Positions 1-6,586 are shown, numbered from the stretch's first letter. The stretch is DNA of 10,947 nucleotides from Candidatus Shapirobacteria bacterium UBA4062 (GCA_002382075.1 DFZG01000053.1:3819-14765), one strand, 5' to 3'. Notes: generated from the letters alone by a model not told the origin. A program made the numbers and translations.

Positions 1-941
1 ATGTTGATGCCGGAAATGAGGGAAGGAAACTGGGGGTCGAAGTCAATTTTAGGTGATATTACCGGTTGTGGATAATGATCAAAAAGTGAAGAGCCTATGG
101 TGGCTTTGGTATGTTTTTGAATCAGGTAAATTAATTGAGAAAAAGCCAGAGGAATAGTTTCGGGGTCGAGGTGTTTTTCGAGTCTAATAGAAGCCTCGGT
201 AACAGTTTTGAGAGTTTTAGAATCAGTCCGAACGCGGGAGCGGTTGTAAATAGCCATTTCTAAAATAACATCTTTAGTGGAAAGATCGATACCGGAATTT
301 TTACCGCCGATAAAAGACAGAGAAAGAGGTTGTTGGGAATTGGTAATGACTAAATTTTGAGGGTCTAGTTTCAGAACAGTGCCGTCAAGGGTAGTAAATT
401 TGGGGTATTTGTTATTTAGATTGTTTTCCCAAATGAGGGAATCACTGGTTTTGGCGATGTCGAAGGCGTGACAGGGAATACCGTAGAGAATCATAATGTA
501 ATTGGTTAGATCGACAACCAGATTGATGGGGTTGATTTGATGGAGAGTTAAAAATTTGGTTAGCCATTGGGGAGAGGTGGAATTAATGACCCCGGTTAAT
601 TTAACAGCTTGAATTCTTGATACATCGGTCGAATTGATGGATATCGATGGATTTTTGGTGTTGAAATTTAGGGTGGGGATTTGAGGAATGTTTAGTTTTA
701 GGTTATAAAAGACAGCCAAATCGCGGGCTAGACCGTAATAACCTAAACAGTCTCCCCTATTTACTTTTATGTCTAAATCAAAAACATAATCAATCTCCCC
801 TGACCCCTCTTTGACAAGAGGGGGAACAGTTTCAAAGTAGTTAGTGAAATGGCCGATAAGGGTAATATCATCACGAAGTTTGCTGGGTTTGATGTCTAAG
901 TCAGGGAGAAATTGTTTTAGGTGGGAATAAATTATTTTCAT
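1..941 (-). CDS. pheT: Phenylalanyl-tRNA synthetase beta subunit, 3' end outside window (partial)
   Basis: The reading frame is open from the ATG at 941-939 to the left edge (313 codons seen). It encodes the beta chain of the alpha2-beta2 enzyme that charges tRNA-Phe; the beta chain carries the editing (B3/B4) domain and tRNA contacts. Visible landmarks are NRGDCLGYYGLARDLA near residue 70 (family NRPDCL.S..GIARE.A), a VDLTNYIMILYGIPCHAFD stretch near residue 150 (family VDitNYvmle.GqPlHaFD), and RSRVRTDSKTLKTVTEASIR. The NRGDC motif lies about 100 residues earlier than in E. coli PheT, and no N-terminal EMAP-like tRNA-binding OB domain can be seen. The ATG overlaps the pheS stop codon (ATGA), so translation is probably coupled. 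A perfect hairpin at 804-823 is read in frame as part of the protein. The B5 domain and C-terminus lie outside the window. Confidence 0.95.
   Translation of the reverse strand, partial: MKIIYSHLKQFLPDLDIKPSKLRDDITLIGHFTNYFETVPPLVKEGSGEIDYVFDLDIKVNRGDCLGYYGLARDLAVFYNLKLNIPQIPTLNFNTKNPSISINSTDVSRIQAVKLTGVINSTSPQWLTKFLTLHQINPINLVVDLTNYIMILYGIPCHAFDIAKTSDSLIWENNLNNKYPKFTTLDGTVLKLDPQNLVITNSQQPLSLSFIGGKNSGIDLSTKDVILEMAIYNRSRVRTDSKTLKTVTEASIRLEKHLDPETIPLAFSQLIYLIQKHTKATIGSSLFDHYPQPVISPKIDFDPQFPSLISGIN
804..823. repeat. Perfect palindrome inside the pheT coding sequence
   Basis: CCCCTCTT and AAGAGGGG form an 8-bp perfect stem around a TGAC loop. On the coding strand this region reads in frame as PPLVKEGSGE, between the N-terminal part and the conserved FDLDIKVNRGDC block. 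Hydrophilic peptides of the type PLVKEG are a familiar product of palindromic intergenic-type repeats inserted in frame. That origin is inferred here from shape and peptide only. Confidence 0.6.
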
Positions 942-1945
942 AGTTGATTTGGTTTGTAGGCCAGATTGCCGCCAAGTAAGGTACGAATGTCTTTAATATT
1001 TTTTTGAGCCATGGTAAGACGATCAAGACCCATACCAAAAGCAAATCCGGTCCAAGTTTTTGGGTCAATTCCAGCCATTTTTAAAACTAAGGGGTGAATC
1101 ATACCTGAGCCGCCCATTTCGATCCAACCGGCGTGTTTACACAAAGAACAACCTTTACCAAGGCAGTGAAAACAAAGCATATCGGGGCCAACACCTGGCT
1201 CAACTTCGGGATAGTATTTACAGCGGTAACGGATAGTGACATCTTGACCATAAAGTTGTTTAAACATCAGATCCATGGTGCCGATTAGATCTTTCATGGT
1301 GACATTTTTGTCAACCACGACAGCTTGATATTGATGAAAAATAAAATGATTGCTGCGGTTTACTTTTTCGTTTCGATAAACAGAGCCCGGGAAAGCGACT
1401 TTGAAAGGAGGTTTTTGATTAGCCAATAATCTGGCTTCAATGGAGGATGTTTGGGTGCGGAGCAAAAAGTCGGGTTTTTGAATGTAAATACTGTCTTGCA
1501 TGTCCCGGGCCGGATGGTTTTGAGGAACGTTTAGGCGCTGAAAACAGAATTCGTCGGTTTCGATTTCCGGTCCGTGATAAGTGGAAAAACCGAGATTCCG
1601 AAAAATTTGATTTAGGTGTCTTTCGGTTTGGGTGATGGGGTGAAGATGGCCCACCTTCGCTAAAGCTACGGCGGGCGAAGCCAATTTTTCGTTTGAAATA
1701 TTTTGATTTATAGAATCAATAGAAACAGATTTGTTATCTATTAGTTCTTCAATCTCATTTTTAAGTTGATTTAGAAGTTGTCCATATTCGCGGGGGTTAG
1801 GAGTTGTTTTGATTTGGGAAAATAATTGATTAATAATCCCCTTTCGGCCGAGATATTCAACTTCTATAGCTTCAATTTGGTCAATAGTTTCAATTTTTTC
1901 GAGTTTATCGGTCAGAAGGGAGACTATTTGATTGAGTTGATCCAT
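938..1945 (-). CDS. pheS: Phenylalanyl-tRNA synthetase alpha subunit
   Basis: This is the catalytic chain of PheRS, which activates phenylalanine and transfers it to tRNA-Phe. The 335 residues match the usual length. An N-terminal helical coiled-coil arm (about 1-75) precedes the class II core. The core shows GHLHPITQTERH (99-110), LLRTQTSSIEAR (161-172), motif 2 GSVYRNEKVNRSNHFIFHQ (187-205) and motif 3 FGMGLDRLTM (303-312) with its arginine. Cys258, Cys261, Cys266 and Cys269 form a CxxC-x4-CxxC knuckle just before GWIEMGGSGMIHP. E. coli PheS lacks this knuckle, and it probably binds zinc. Residues 89-98 (ASPAVALAKV) are encoded by a GC-rich palindrome. The start lies 22 nt after the rplT stop with no Shine-Dalgarno, and the TGA stop overlaps the pheT ATG. 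Function is certain; the zinc is inferred. Confidence 0.98.
   Translation of the reverse strand: MDQLNQIVSLLTDKLEKIETIDQIEAIEVEYLGRKGIINQLFSQIKTTPNPREYGQLLNQLKNEIEELIDNKSVSIDSINQNISNEKLASPAVALAKVGHLHPITQTERHLNQIFRNLGFSTYHGPEIETDEFCFQRLNVPQNHPARDMQDSIYIQKPDFLLRTQTSSIEARLLANQKPPFKVAFPGSVYRNEKVNRSNHFIFHQYQAVVVDKNVTMKDLIGTMDLMFKQLYGQDVTIRYRCKYYPEVEPGVGPDMLCFHCLGKGCSLCKHAGWIEMGGSGMIHPLVLKMAGIDPKTWTGFAFGMGLDRLTMAQKNIKDIRTLLGGNLAYKPNQL
1649..1676. repeat. GCCCGCC-type palindrome inside pheS coding sequence
   Basis: Seven-base arms GCCCACC and GGCGGGC (one G-T pair) enclose CTTCGC...TAAAGC sequence. A second nested pairing, CTTCGC (1655-1660) with GCGAAG (1675-1680), overlaps it. It is much richer in GC than the surrounding gene. 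It encodes the linker ASPAVALAKV between the N-terminal arm and the catalytic core of PheS, a site that tolerates length and sequence change. Its arms resemble those of the hairpins next to tRNA-Val and tRNA-Leu in this window. Confidence 0.55.
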
Positions 1946-1967
1946 TATATTAGGATTTTAGCATTCT

Positions 1968-2312
1968 TTATTTCTTGATGTTTTGGACAATCGAGGCAAA
2001 AACGGGGGGATCGTTGATTGACAACTCGGATAGGATTTTGCGGTTGAGAGTGACTTTTTTATCAGACATCATTTTGATAAAGGTGGAGTACTTGACTTCG
2101 AATGGTTTGAGAGCGGCATTTAGACGGACAATCCAAAGTTTGCGCATATCACGGCGACGGATACGTCGACCATTGTAGGCGTATTGACCGGCGTGCATGA
2201 CGGCTTCGTTGGCAACTTTAAATCTTTTGTGACGAGTCATCCAAAAACCTTTGGCTTGAACCAAAACTTTTTTGTGCCCTTTTCGACGGACTGTGCCGGT
2301 TTTTACTCTCAT
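1968..2312 (-). CDS. rplT: 50S ribosomal protein bL20
   Basis: A 114-residue, strongly basic protein of normal bL20 length. Recognisable stretches are RVKTGTVRRKGHKKVLVQAKGF (2-23), the YNGRRIRRRDMRKLWIVRLNAA region (46-67) and SDKKVTLNRKILSELSINDPPVF (83-105). It binds 23S rRNA early in 50S assembly. In well-studied bacteria it also represses its own operon by binding the leader or the rpmI region. No such leader structure can be pointed to here. It begins 4 nt after the rpmI stop, so the two are one translational unit, and pheS follows 22 nt later. Confidence 0.98.
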   Translation of the reverse strand: MRVKTGTVRRKGHKKVLVQAKGFWMTRHKRFKVANEAVMHAGQYAYNGRRIRRRDMRKLWIVRLNAALKPFEVKYSTFIKMMSDKKVTLNRKILSELSINDPPVFASIVQNIKK

Positions 2313-2316
2313 TTTT

Positions 2317-2526
2317 TTAAGCTTTACCTAATAATTTTTTTACTTTGAGGGCAAATCTACCTAAAACGGGCTGTTTGCCTTTAAGACGTCGCAGTTGTTT
2401 TTTACTCTTTTTTCGGCGAAGATGTCGATTAAAAGAAGAGCTGCGAAGAACTTTACCGGTTTTAGTGACTTCAAACCGGTTGCTGACTGATTTTCTAATT
2501 CGAAATTTTTTACTTGGTTTTTTCAT
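2317..2526 (-). CDS. rpmI: 50S ribosomal protein bL35
   Basis: A 69-residue, lysine- and arginine-rich protein. The order of motifs fits bL35: RIRKSVSNRFEVTKTGKVLR (9-28), then a basic HLRRKKSKKQLRRLKG stretch, then a short C-terminal helix (LGRFALKVKKLLGKA). It is a small protein of the large ribosomal subunit. Its first 17 bases overlap the 3' end of infC in another frame, so it is probably translated by coupling to infC. It is followed closely by rplT, the conserved infC-rpmI-rplT order. Confidence 0.97.
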   Translation of the reverse strand: MKKPSKKFRIRKSVSNRFEVTKTGKVLRSSSFNRHLRRKKSKKQLRRLKGKQPVLGRFALKVKKLLGKA

Positions 2527-3079
2527 CTTGTTTTTGTTTAGTTGTTTTTTTAACGGGTGTTAAGGTGATGATTAACCTTTTGCCCATAAATCTGGCTTCT
2601 GATTCGGGAACAGCATATTCTTTGAGATCAGAAAGATATTTATTGACTAAATCATAGCCAAATTCTTTCCTTTGAATCTGGCGACCAAGGAATTTTATAC
2701 TTAATTTGACTTTATTTCCAGTAGATAAAAACCTTTGGGTTTTTTTGAGACGGGTTTCGTAATCACTTTGACCAATGAAGGGAGACATTTGAATTTCTTT
2801 GACGTCACCGCCTTTGGCACCTTTTTTTTCGGCTTGGGTTTTTTTGGATTCCTGATATTTGAATTTGGAAAAGCTAATTAATTTAACCACCGGAGGCTTA
2901 GAAGAACCGTTGATTTCGACTAAATCTAAACCTGATTCGAAGGATCTGGTGCGAGCTTCCCCAATAGGCATTATCCCGATTTGTTTGCCTTCCTCATCTA
3001 AAAGTCGGATTTCAGGATGATTGATATATTGATTTATTTTGTAAAACTTAGTGTTTTTTTGGTTTCGATAGCTACCCAT
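2510..3079 (-). CDS. infC: Translation initiation factor IF-3
   Basis: A 189-residue IF3, near the usual length. It keeps free 30S subunits apart from 50S and checks the initiator tRNA-start codon pairing. The N-domain starts at KINQYINHPEIRLLDEEGKQIG (14-35), runs to LDLVEINGSSKPPVVKLISFSKFKY (51-75), and is followed by a lysine-rich linker (about 76-93). The C-domain begins KEIQMSPFIGQSDYETRLKK (94-113). The start is a plain ATG. The rare AUU start that lets E. coli IF3 regulate itself is not used here, so that control is probably absent. No Shine-Dalgarno precedes the start, 12 nt after the thrS stop. The last 17 bases overlap rpmI. Confidence 0.98.
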   Translation of the reverse strand: MGSYRNQKNTKFYKINQYINHPEIRLLDEEGKQIGIMPIGEARTRSFESGLDLVEINGSSKPPVVKLISFSKFKYQESKKTQAEKKGAKGGDVKEIQMSPFIGQSDYETRLKKTQRFLSTGNKVKLSIKFLGRQIQRKEFGYDLVNKYLSDLKEYAVPESEARFMGKRLIITLTPVKKTTKQKQDEKTK

Positions 3080-3091
3080 AATTTTGTAGAG

Positions 3092-4882
3092 TTATTTTAT
3101 CAGATTCAGGGACTTATTGTTGATTTGTTCCTTAATTTGCTTAATAAATTCGTCAACAGGCATGGCGCCGAGGTCTTGTTCATCACGTTGACGCACTGCC
3201 AAGCAGTGTTGTTCGACTTCACGAGCTCCGATAATAAGCATATAGGGAATTTTTTGCATTTGGGCGTCACGGATTTTGGATTGCATTTTTTCGGAGCGTT
3301 GATCTACTTCAACCCTAATCCCCTCTTTTGTTAATGTGTCGGCGACTTGTTGGGCGTATTCGTGTTGAGAATCGGTGATGGGAATAATTTTTGCTTGAAG
3401 TGGTGAGAGCCATACAGGAAAAGCGCCGGCAAAATGTTCTAAAAGTATCATTAAAAACCTTTCAGGGGAGCCGATAATAGCCCGATGAAGCATGACTGGG
3501 CGTTTTTTGGTACCGTCTTGGGAAATATATTCAAGATCAAACCTTTCGGGCATGACATAGTCGATTTGAACAGTGGAAAGTTGCCATTCACGATTAAGGG
3601 CGTCAGTGGCGATTAAATCCATTTTTGGGGCATAAAAAGCGGCTTCTCCGGGTCCATCAAAATATTCGATTTTATTTCTTTTCATGATTTTTACTGCCCA
3701 GGCTTCAACCTTGTCCCACATTTTGGGGTCACCTAAAAACTTTTCGGGTTGATTAGGATCACGGGTGGAAAGACGATATTTGTATTTAAGACCAAAGGTG
3801 TCCATAATTTCTTTGGTCATTATCAGGGCTCTATCAACTTCTTCATCAACCTGATCCTCACGACAAAAGACATGGCAGTCATCTTGAGAGAAGGACCGGA
3901 CACGGGCTAAACCATTTAGTTCACCAGGTTTTTCATCGCGATACAACATGGCAAAATCGGTATAGCGGAGAGGTAAATCACGATAGCTATGAGGTTGGGC
4001 GGCATATATTTGGGTGTGTTGAGGACAATTCATGGGTTTTAGAAAAAATTCTTCATCACTGTAATTGCTGACAACTCGAAACATACTGTCTTTGTATTTG
4101 TCATAATGACCGGAAATTTGGAATAGTTTGGCTTTGGCAATTTGAGGAGTCCATACTTGAGTGTAGCCCTGGGCCAATTGAGTTGATTCGACATAATTAT
4201 TGACAGCGAGACGAATAAAAGCGCCTTTGGGGGTGTAGAGAGGTAAACCACTACCGATTAGTTCGGAAAAAGTAAAAAGACCAAGTTCCTTGCCTAGTTT
4301 GCGATGATCGCGTTTTTTGGCCTCTTCTAGATTTTTTAAATATTCTTTTAATTTGTCTTTTGAGTCAAAGGCAACGCCGTAAATACGGGTGAGCATTTTG
4401 TTTTTTTCGTCTCCGTGCCAATAGGCTCCGGCGATGGAAAGTAATTTGAAAGCGGTGACTTGTTTAGTGAAATCGACGTGAGGACCGGCACAAAGATCGA
4501 CAAATTGATCGGCGGTCCAATAAACACTAATCTTTTCTCCCCTATCAGTGATAGAGTCAAGCCATTCAATTTTGTAGGGATTATCGGCGAATAGTTTTTT
4601 AGCTTCATCTATCGAGATTATTTTTTGAGTTATAGGGAGATTTTCTTTGACAATTTTGGCCATTTCGGCTTCAATACGGGTAAAATCTTCTTCAGATATT
4701 TTAAAGTCGTTTAAAGATTCAAAATCAAAATAAAAACCATCGTCGGTGGCTGGACCCATAGCCATATAAAATTTATCTGGGCCATAAAGCCGTTGCATGG
4801 CCTGAGTGAGAATATGTTCGGCACTGTGGCGAATTTTGTAAGCTTGGTCGTCTTGGTGTTGAGAGGCGTCGGTTAATGACAT
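3092..4882 (-). CDS. thrS: Threonyl-tRNA synthetase lacking the TGS domain
   Basis: This class II synthetase charges tRNA-Thr. At 596 residues it is about 45 shorter than E. coli ThrRS, and the loss is at the N-terminus. The protein enters the editing domain almost at once, with HSAEH (His19, His23) and later DLCAGPH (Cys131, His135), the four residues that clear mischarged Ser-tRNA. The catalytic core shows PMNCPQH (Cys286), DDCHVF (His337) and LHRAIIGSPERF (His466), the three zinc ligands that select threonine. The C-terminal anticodon-binding domain runs from about 490 to 596. No TGS domain is visible and no upstream in-frame start would add one, because tRNA-Val lies 62 nt upstream. A TATAAT sits 1 nt before the ATG, too close to act for this start. 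Transcription may therefore enter from the tRNA. Confidence 0.97.
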   Translation of the reverse strand: MSLTDASQHQDDQAYKIRHSAEHILTQAMQRLYGPDKFYMAMGPATDDGFYFDFESLNDFKISEEDFTRIEAEMAKIVKENLPITQKIISIDEAKKLFADNPYKIEWLDSITDRGEKISVYWTADQFVDLCAGPHVDFTKQVTAFKLLSIAGAYWHGDEKNKMLTRIYGVAFDSKDKLKEYLKNLEEAKKRDHRKLGKELGLFTFSELIGSGLPLYTPKGAFIRLAVNNYVESTQLAQGYTQVWTPQIAKAKLFQISGHYDKYKDSMFRVVSNYSDEEFFLKPMNCPQHTQIYAAQPHSYRDLPLRYTDFAMLYRDEKPGELNGLARVRSFSQDDCHVFCREDQVDEEVDRALIMTKEIMDTFGLKYKYRLSTRDPNQPEKFLGDPKMWDKVEAWAVKIMKRNKIEYFDGPGEAAFYAPKMDLIATDALNREWQLSTVQIDYVMPERFDLEYISQDGTKKRPVMLHRAIIGSPERFLMILLEHFAGAFPVWLSPLQAKIIPITDSQHEYAQQVADTLTKEGIRVEVDQRSEKMQSKIRDAQMQKIPYMLIIGAREVEQHCLAVRQRDEQDLGAMPVDEFIKQIKEQINNKSLNLIK

Positions 4883-4944
4883 AATTATAAGGTTATTTTA
4901 ATCTAAAAAGAGGGAAAATGATATAAAGTTTTTAAATATTCAAA

Positions 4945-5021
4945 TGGTGAGTCTAAGAGGACTCGAACCTCTGACCTCTTCGATGTCAACGAAGCGCTCT
5001 AACCAACTGAGCTATAGACTC
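4945..5021 (-). tRNA. tRNA-Val (anticodon GAC)
   Basis: A full cloverleaf on the minus strand, 77 nt including an encoded CCA. The acceptor stem is GAGTCTA/TAGACTC with discriminator A, the D-stem GCTC/GAGC, and the anticodon stem CTTCG/CGAAG around TTGACAT (anticodon GAC). The T-arm is AGAGG-TTCGAGT-CCTCT. It reads GUC (and GUU by wobble). thrS follows 62 nt downstream on the same strand with no clear terminator between. A broken copy of its own 5' end lies just upstream at 5033-5090. Confidence 0.97.
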
Positions 5022-5032
5022 AAATATTTTTG

Positions 5033-5090
5033 TAACCAACTGACCCTCCTCCGCCTTTGGCTTCGGACGGGCAATGGCTAAAGACTCAAA
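5033..5090 (-). repeat. Displaced 5' fragment of tRNA-Val interrupted by a hairpin
   Basis: Positions 5077-5090 repeat the first 11 bases of tRNA-Val plus 3 flanking bases (13 of 14 match 5011-5024). Positions 5033-5043 repeat tRNA bases 12 to about 21 (11 of 11 match 5000-5010). Between them lies a 33-nt insert (5044-5076) with an imperfect GC-rich hairpin of the GCCCGTCCG...CGGAGGAGGG type. The break falls in the 5' strand of the D-stem. The fragment lies between a likely promoter and the intact tRNA, so it should be transcribed in the pre-tRNA leader. Confidence 0.85.
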
Positions 5091-5097
5091 CAAAGGA

Positions 5098-5106
5098 ATT
5101 ATAGCA
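5098..5106 (-). promoter_or_regulatory. Extended -10 promoter for tRNA-Val
   Basis: TGCTATAAT on the minus strand is a perfect -10 with the TGn extension, which can act without a good -35; none is visible 16-18 nt upstream. Predicted transcription begins near 5091, a few bases before the broken tRNA-Val copy and about 70 nt before the intact tRNA. Confidence 0.55.
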
Positions 5107-5108
5107 AA

Positions 5109-5699
5109 TTAATTAATACTTCTGGAGGCTGAGTGTTCACCACTATTGAGGTATTGTTCGCCGCCGGTTTTGCTTTTAACTTTTGACCAAAAAGCGTTTT
5201 TCTTTCTCTTTTTTGATTGAAAAGATTCTAACCAAACAGAGGCTTGCGAAATATTTTGGCGAAAGCTGATGATGATATTTTTTAGACGAACGAGGAAATT
5301 AAGTTGGTATTGACTGGATTCGATAACTGGCTGGAAAACGGTTTTTTCGATTTCTCGATCTAGAACTTGACTGGATTGATAAAGTTTTTTAATTTCCTGG
5401 CGAATTTCGTCAATGGCTTTTTGGATCTCTTTTTGTTTATTGTCCAAAAGGACTTTTTCTTCGTTAACCAGATGATTTAAGCCGTGAAGGAATTCCTGAC
5501 TCCAAGATTCTTTGGGAGCAGATTTATTTAGTTCAATTTTTTGATTTAAACCTAAAATACCTCTTAAACCAGAAGTGGATTTTTTGGGTTTTTGGGTATC
5601 AGGCGCAAAAGATTGGATAGACTCGGCAATTTTTTCGTTGTTTGAGCCCAGTTTTTGTTTTTGCTTATTGTTAGTTTTGAAGACAAAACCACCTGCCAT
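5109..5699 (-). CDS. Coiled-coil protein of unknown function
   Basis: A 196-residue, soluble, lysine- and glutamine-rich protein with no signal peptide or membrane segment. Residues 1-60 are low in complexity and probably disordered. A heptad-like helix spans about 77-125 (VNEEKVLLDNKQKEIQKAID onward), and a second helical stretch covers about 125-160. The C-terminus, KSKTGGEQYLNSGEHSASRSIN, is glycine- and serine-rich and looks like a conserved tail. I recall similar tails in uncharacterised Microgenomates proteins (possibly Pfam DUF5660), but cannot verify this. The gene follows the trigger factor by 36 nt and appears to have its own promoter, so joint function with tig is only suggested by proximity. 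Its ATG lies 7 nt after a TATAAT box, which predicts a leaderless message. Confidence 0.8.
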   Translation of the reverse strand: MAGGFVFKTNNKQKQKLGSNNEKIAESIQSFAPDTQKPKKSTSGLRGILGLNQKIELNKSAPKESWSQEFLHGLNHLVNEEKVLLDNKQKEIQKAIDEIRQEIKKLYQSSQVLDREIEKTVFQPVIESSQYQLNFLVRLKNIIISFRQNISQASVWLESFQSKKRKKNAFWSKVKSKTGGEQYLNSGEHSASRSIN

Positions 5700-5706
5700 G
5701 GGGCAA

Positions 5707-5715
5707 ATTATAGCA
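5707..5715 (-). promoter_or_regulatory. Extended -10 promoter giving a leaderless mRNA for the coiled-coil gene
   Basis: TGCTATAAT on the minus strand, the same nine bases as at the tRNA-Val promoter. Exactly 7 nt separate it from the ATG at 5699, so transcription should start at or 1 nt before the start codon. There is no Shine-Dalgarno. Confidence 0.55.
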
Positions 5716-5735
5716 GAAATCGATTCAAATATCTA

Positions 5736-6554
5736 TTATAGGTCTTGTAAGAATTTAATCACTTTCTGTTGGAGAATCAAAAAATAGACCATATTTAAGT
5801 TTTCTTTGAATTGGGGATTATTTTGGCTGACAGCACTTACTTGGTCTGGGGTAACAGTGATTTTTTCATCGGCGGCAATTTGGTCAATGGCCAGGTTTAG
5901 AGACCATTCTTTGGCAATTTGGGATTCGATAGCTTTTTGATACTCTTCTGGAGTTTGTTTTTTGCTTTCTAAATATTGATCAAGAGTGGTTTTGTTTTTT
6001 TCCAATTCGGCAAATAAGGAGTTAAAATGAGCTGAAACGTCGGTCTCGATGAGAATTGGAGGTAGAGTAACTTTGATATGTTTCAAAAGAGTCGTGATTA
6101 TTTGGTCAAGATGCTTGTTATTGTCATTTTTTTCGGGCTTATTTGAGTTAAGTTTTTTAATATCTTTTTTATAATTTGAATTAAGAGTAATTGCTGGTTT
6201 TTGGCAACCAATTACTTCAACTTGCCAATCTTTGTCTAACTCTAAAGGAGGGTTAATTAATTTAATTTTTGGTTGAATAATAGGTTGAAGTTTGAGATCT
6301 TTGATTTTGTCGCTGTATTGATGGGAAATAAGATGTGAAGCAATTTCAGAAAGTACATCAGGTAGGGAAATATTTTGTTCAACTAAGTCCACCGGTGAAC
6401 GGCCTTTGCGAAAACCTTTTGTTTGAACCTCAGAGTTCATTTTTTTTAGGTATTTTTGATACTCGTCTTTGATTTGGTCTGATTTAAGGCTAAGTTTGAA
6501 TGTAAAAGTGGAATCTTGGGGAGTTTTTTGAGTGGGTTTTTTGGTAACTGTCAT
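5736..6554 (-). CDS. tig: Trigger factor-like chaperone without PPIase domain
   Basis: A ribosome-associated chaperone that shields nascent chains at the exit tunnel. The ribosome-docking signature GFRKGRSP is at 47-54 (family GFRKGK.P) within an N-terminal domain of about 120 residues. The C-terminal arm domain is visible from LPPILIETDVSAHFNSLFAE (164-183) through LDQYLESKKQTPEEYQKAIE to ITVTPDQVSAV (232-242). Between them only about 45 residues, rich in Lys and Asn, stand where most trigger factors carry an FKBP-like PPIase domain of roughly 90-100 residues. The protein is 272 residues against about 430 in E. coli. It is probably a chaperone without isomerase activity. It is divergent from the lysozyme-like gene across 32 bp. 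The ATG lies 7 nt after TGATATCAT, consistent with a leaderless message. Confidence 0.85.
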   Translation of the reverse strand: MTVTKKPTQKTPQDSTFTFKLSLKSDQIKDEYQKYLKKMNSEVQTKGFRKGRSPVDLVEQNISLPDVLSEIASHLISHQYSDKIKDLKLQPIIQPKIKLINPPLELDKDWQVEVIGCQKPAITLNSNYKKDIKKLNSNKPEKNDNNKHLDQIITTLLKHIKVTLPPILIETDVSAHFNSLFAELEKNKTTLDQYLESKKQTPEEYQKAIESQIAKEWSLNLAIDQIAADEKITVTPDQVSAVSQNNPQFKENLNMVYFLILQQKVIKFLQDL

Positions 6555-6561
6555 TGTGGGT

Positions 6562-6571
6562 ATGATATCAT
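6562..6571. promoter_or_regulatory. Palindromic divergent -10 element between tig and the lysozyme-like gene
   Basis: ATGATATCAT is a perfect 10-bp palindrome in a 32-bp divergent gap. Read on either strand it offers TGATATCAT, an extended -10 with 5 of 6 matches to TATAAT. On the minus strand the hexamer ends 7 nt before the tig ATG. On the plus strand it ends 15 nt before the ATG at 6587. Any -35 boxes would lie inside the opposite gene. An operator is the alternative reading. Confidence 0.5.
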
Positions 6572-6586
6572 GAATTTAGTTTTCAT

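Noticed and set aside
1447..1635. A 62-codon plus-strand open frame
   Set aside because: It lies wholly inside pheS on the opposite strand, and its product has no domain sense. Other open frames antisense to or within thrS, infC, rpmI and rplT were dropped for the same reason.
2313..2530. L20-binding autoregulatory structure near rpmI
   Set aside because: Such control is known in other bacteria, but I could not find a convincing pseudoknot or rRNA mimic by eye.
4884..4889. TATAAT immediately before thrS as its promoter
   Set aside because: It is 1 nt from the ATG, so transcription would begin inside the gene, and no alternative start codon lies at the right distance.
4883..4944. T-box or other riboswitch leader for thrS
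   Set aside because: Only 62 nt separate tRNA-Val from thrS, and no T-box sequence, specifier loop or terminator hairpin is visible.
5044..5076. Hairpin near tRNA-Val as a transcription terminator
   Set aside because: No T run follows it on either strand, and it sits upstream of the tRNA where termination would silence the gene.
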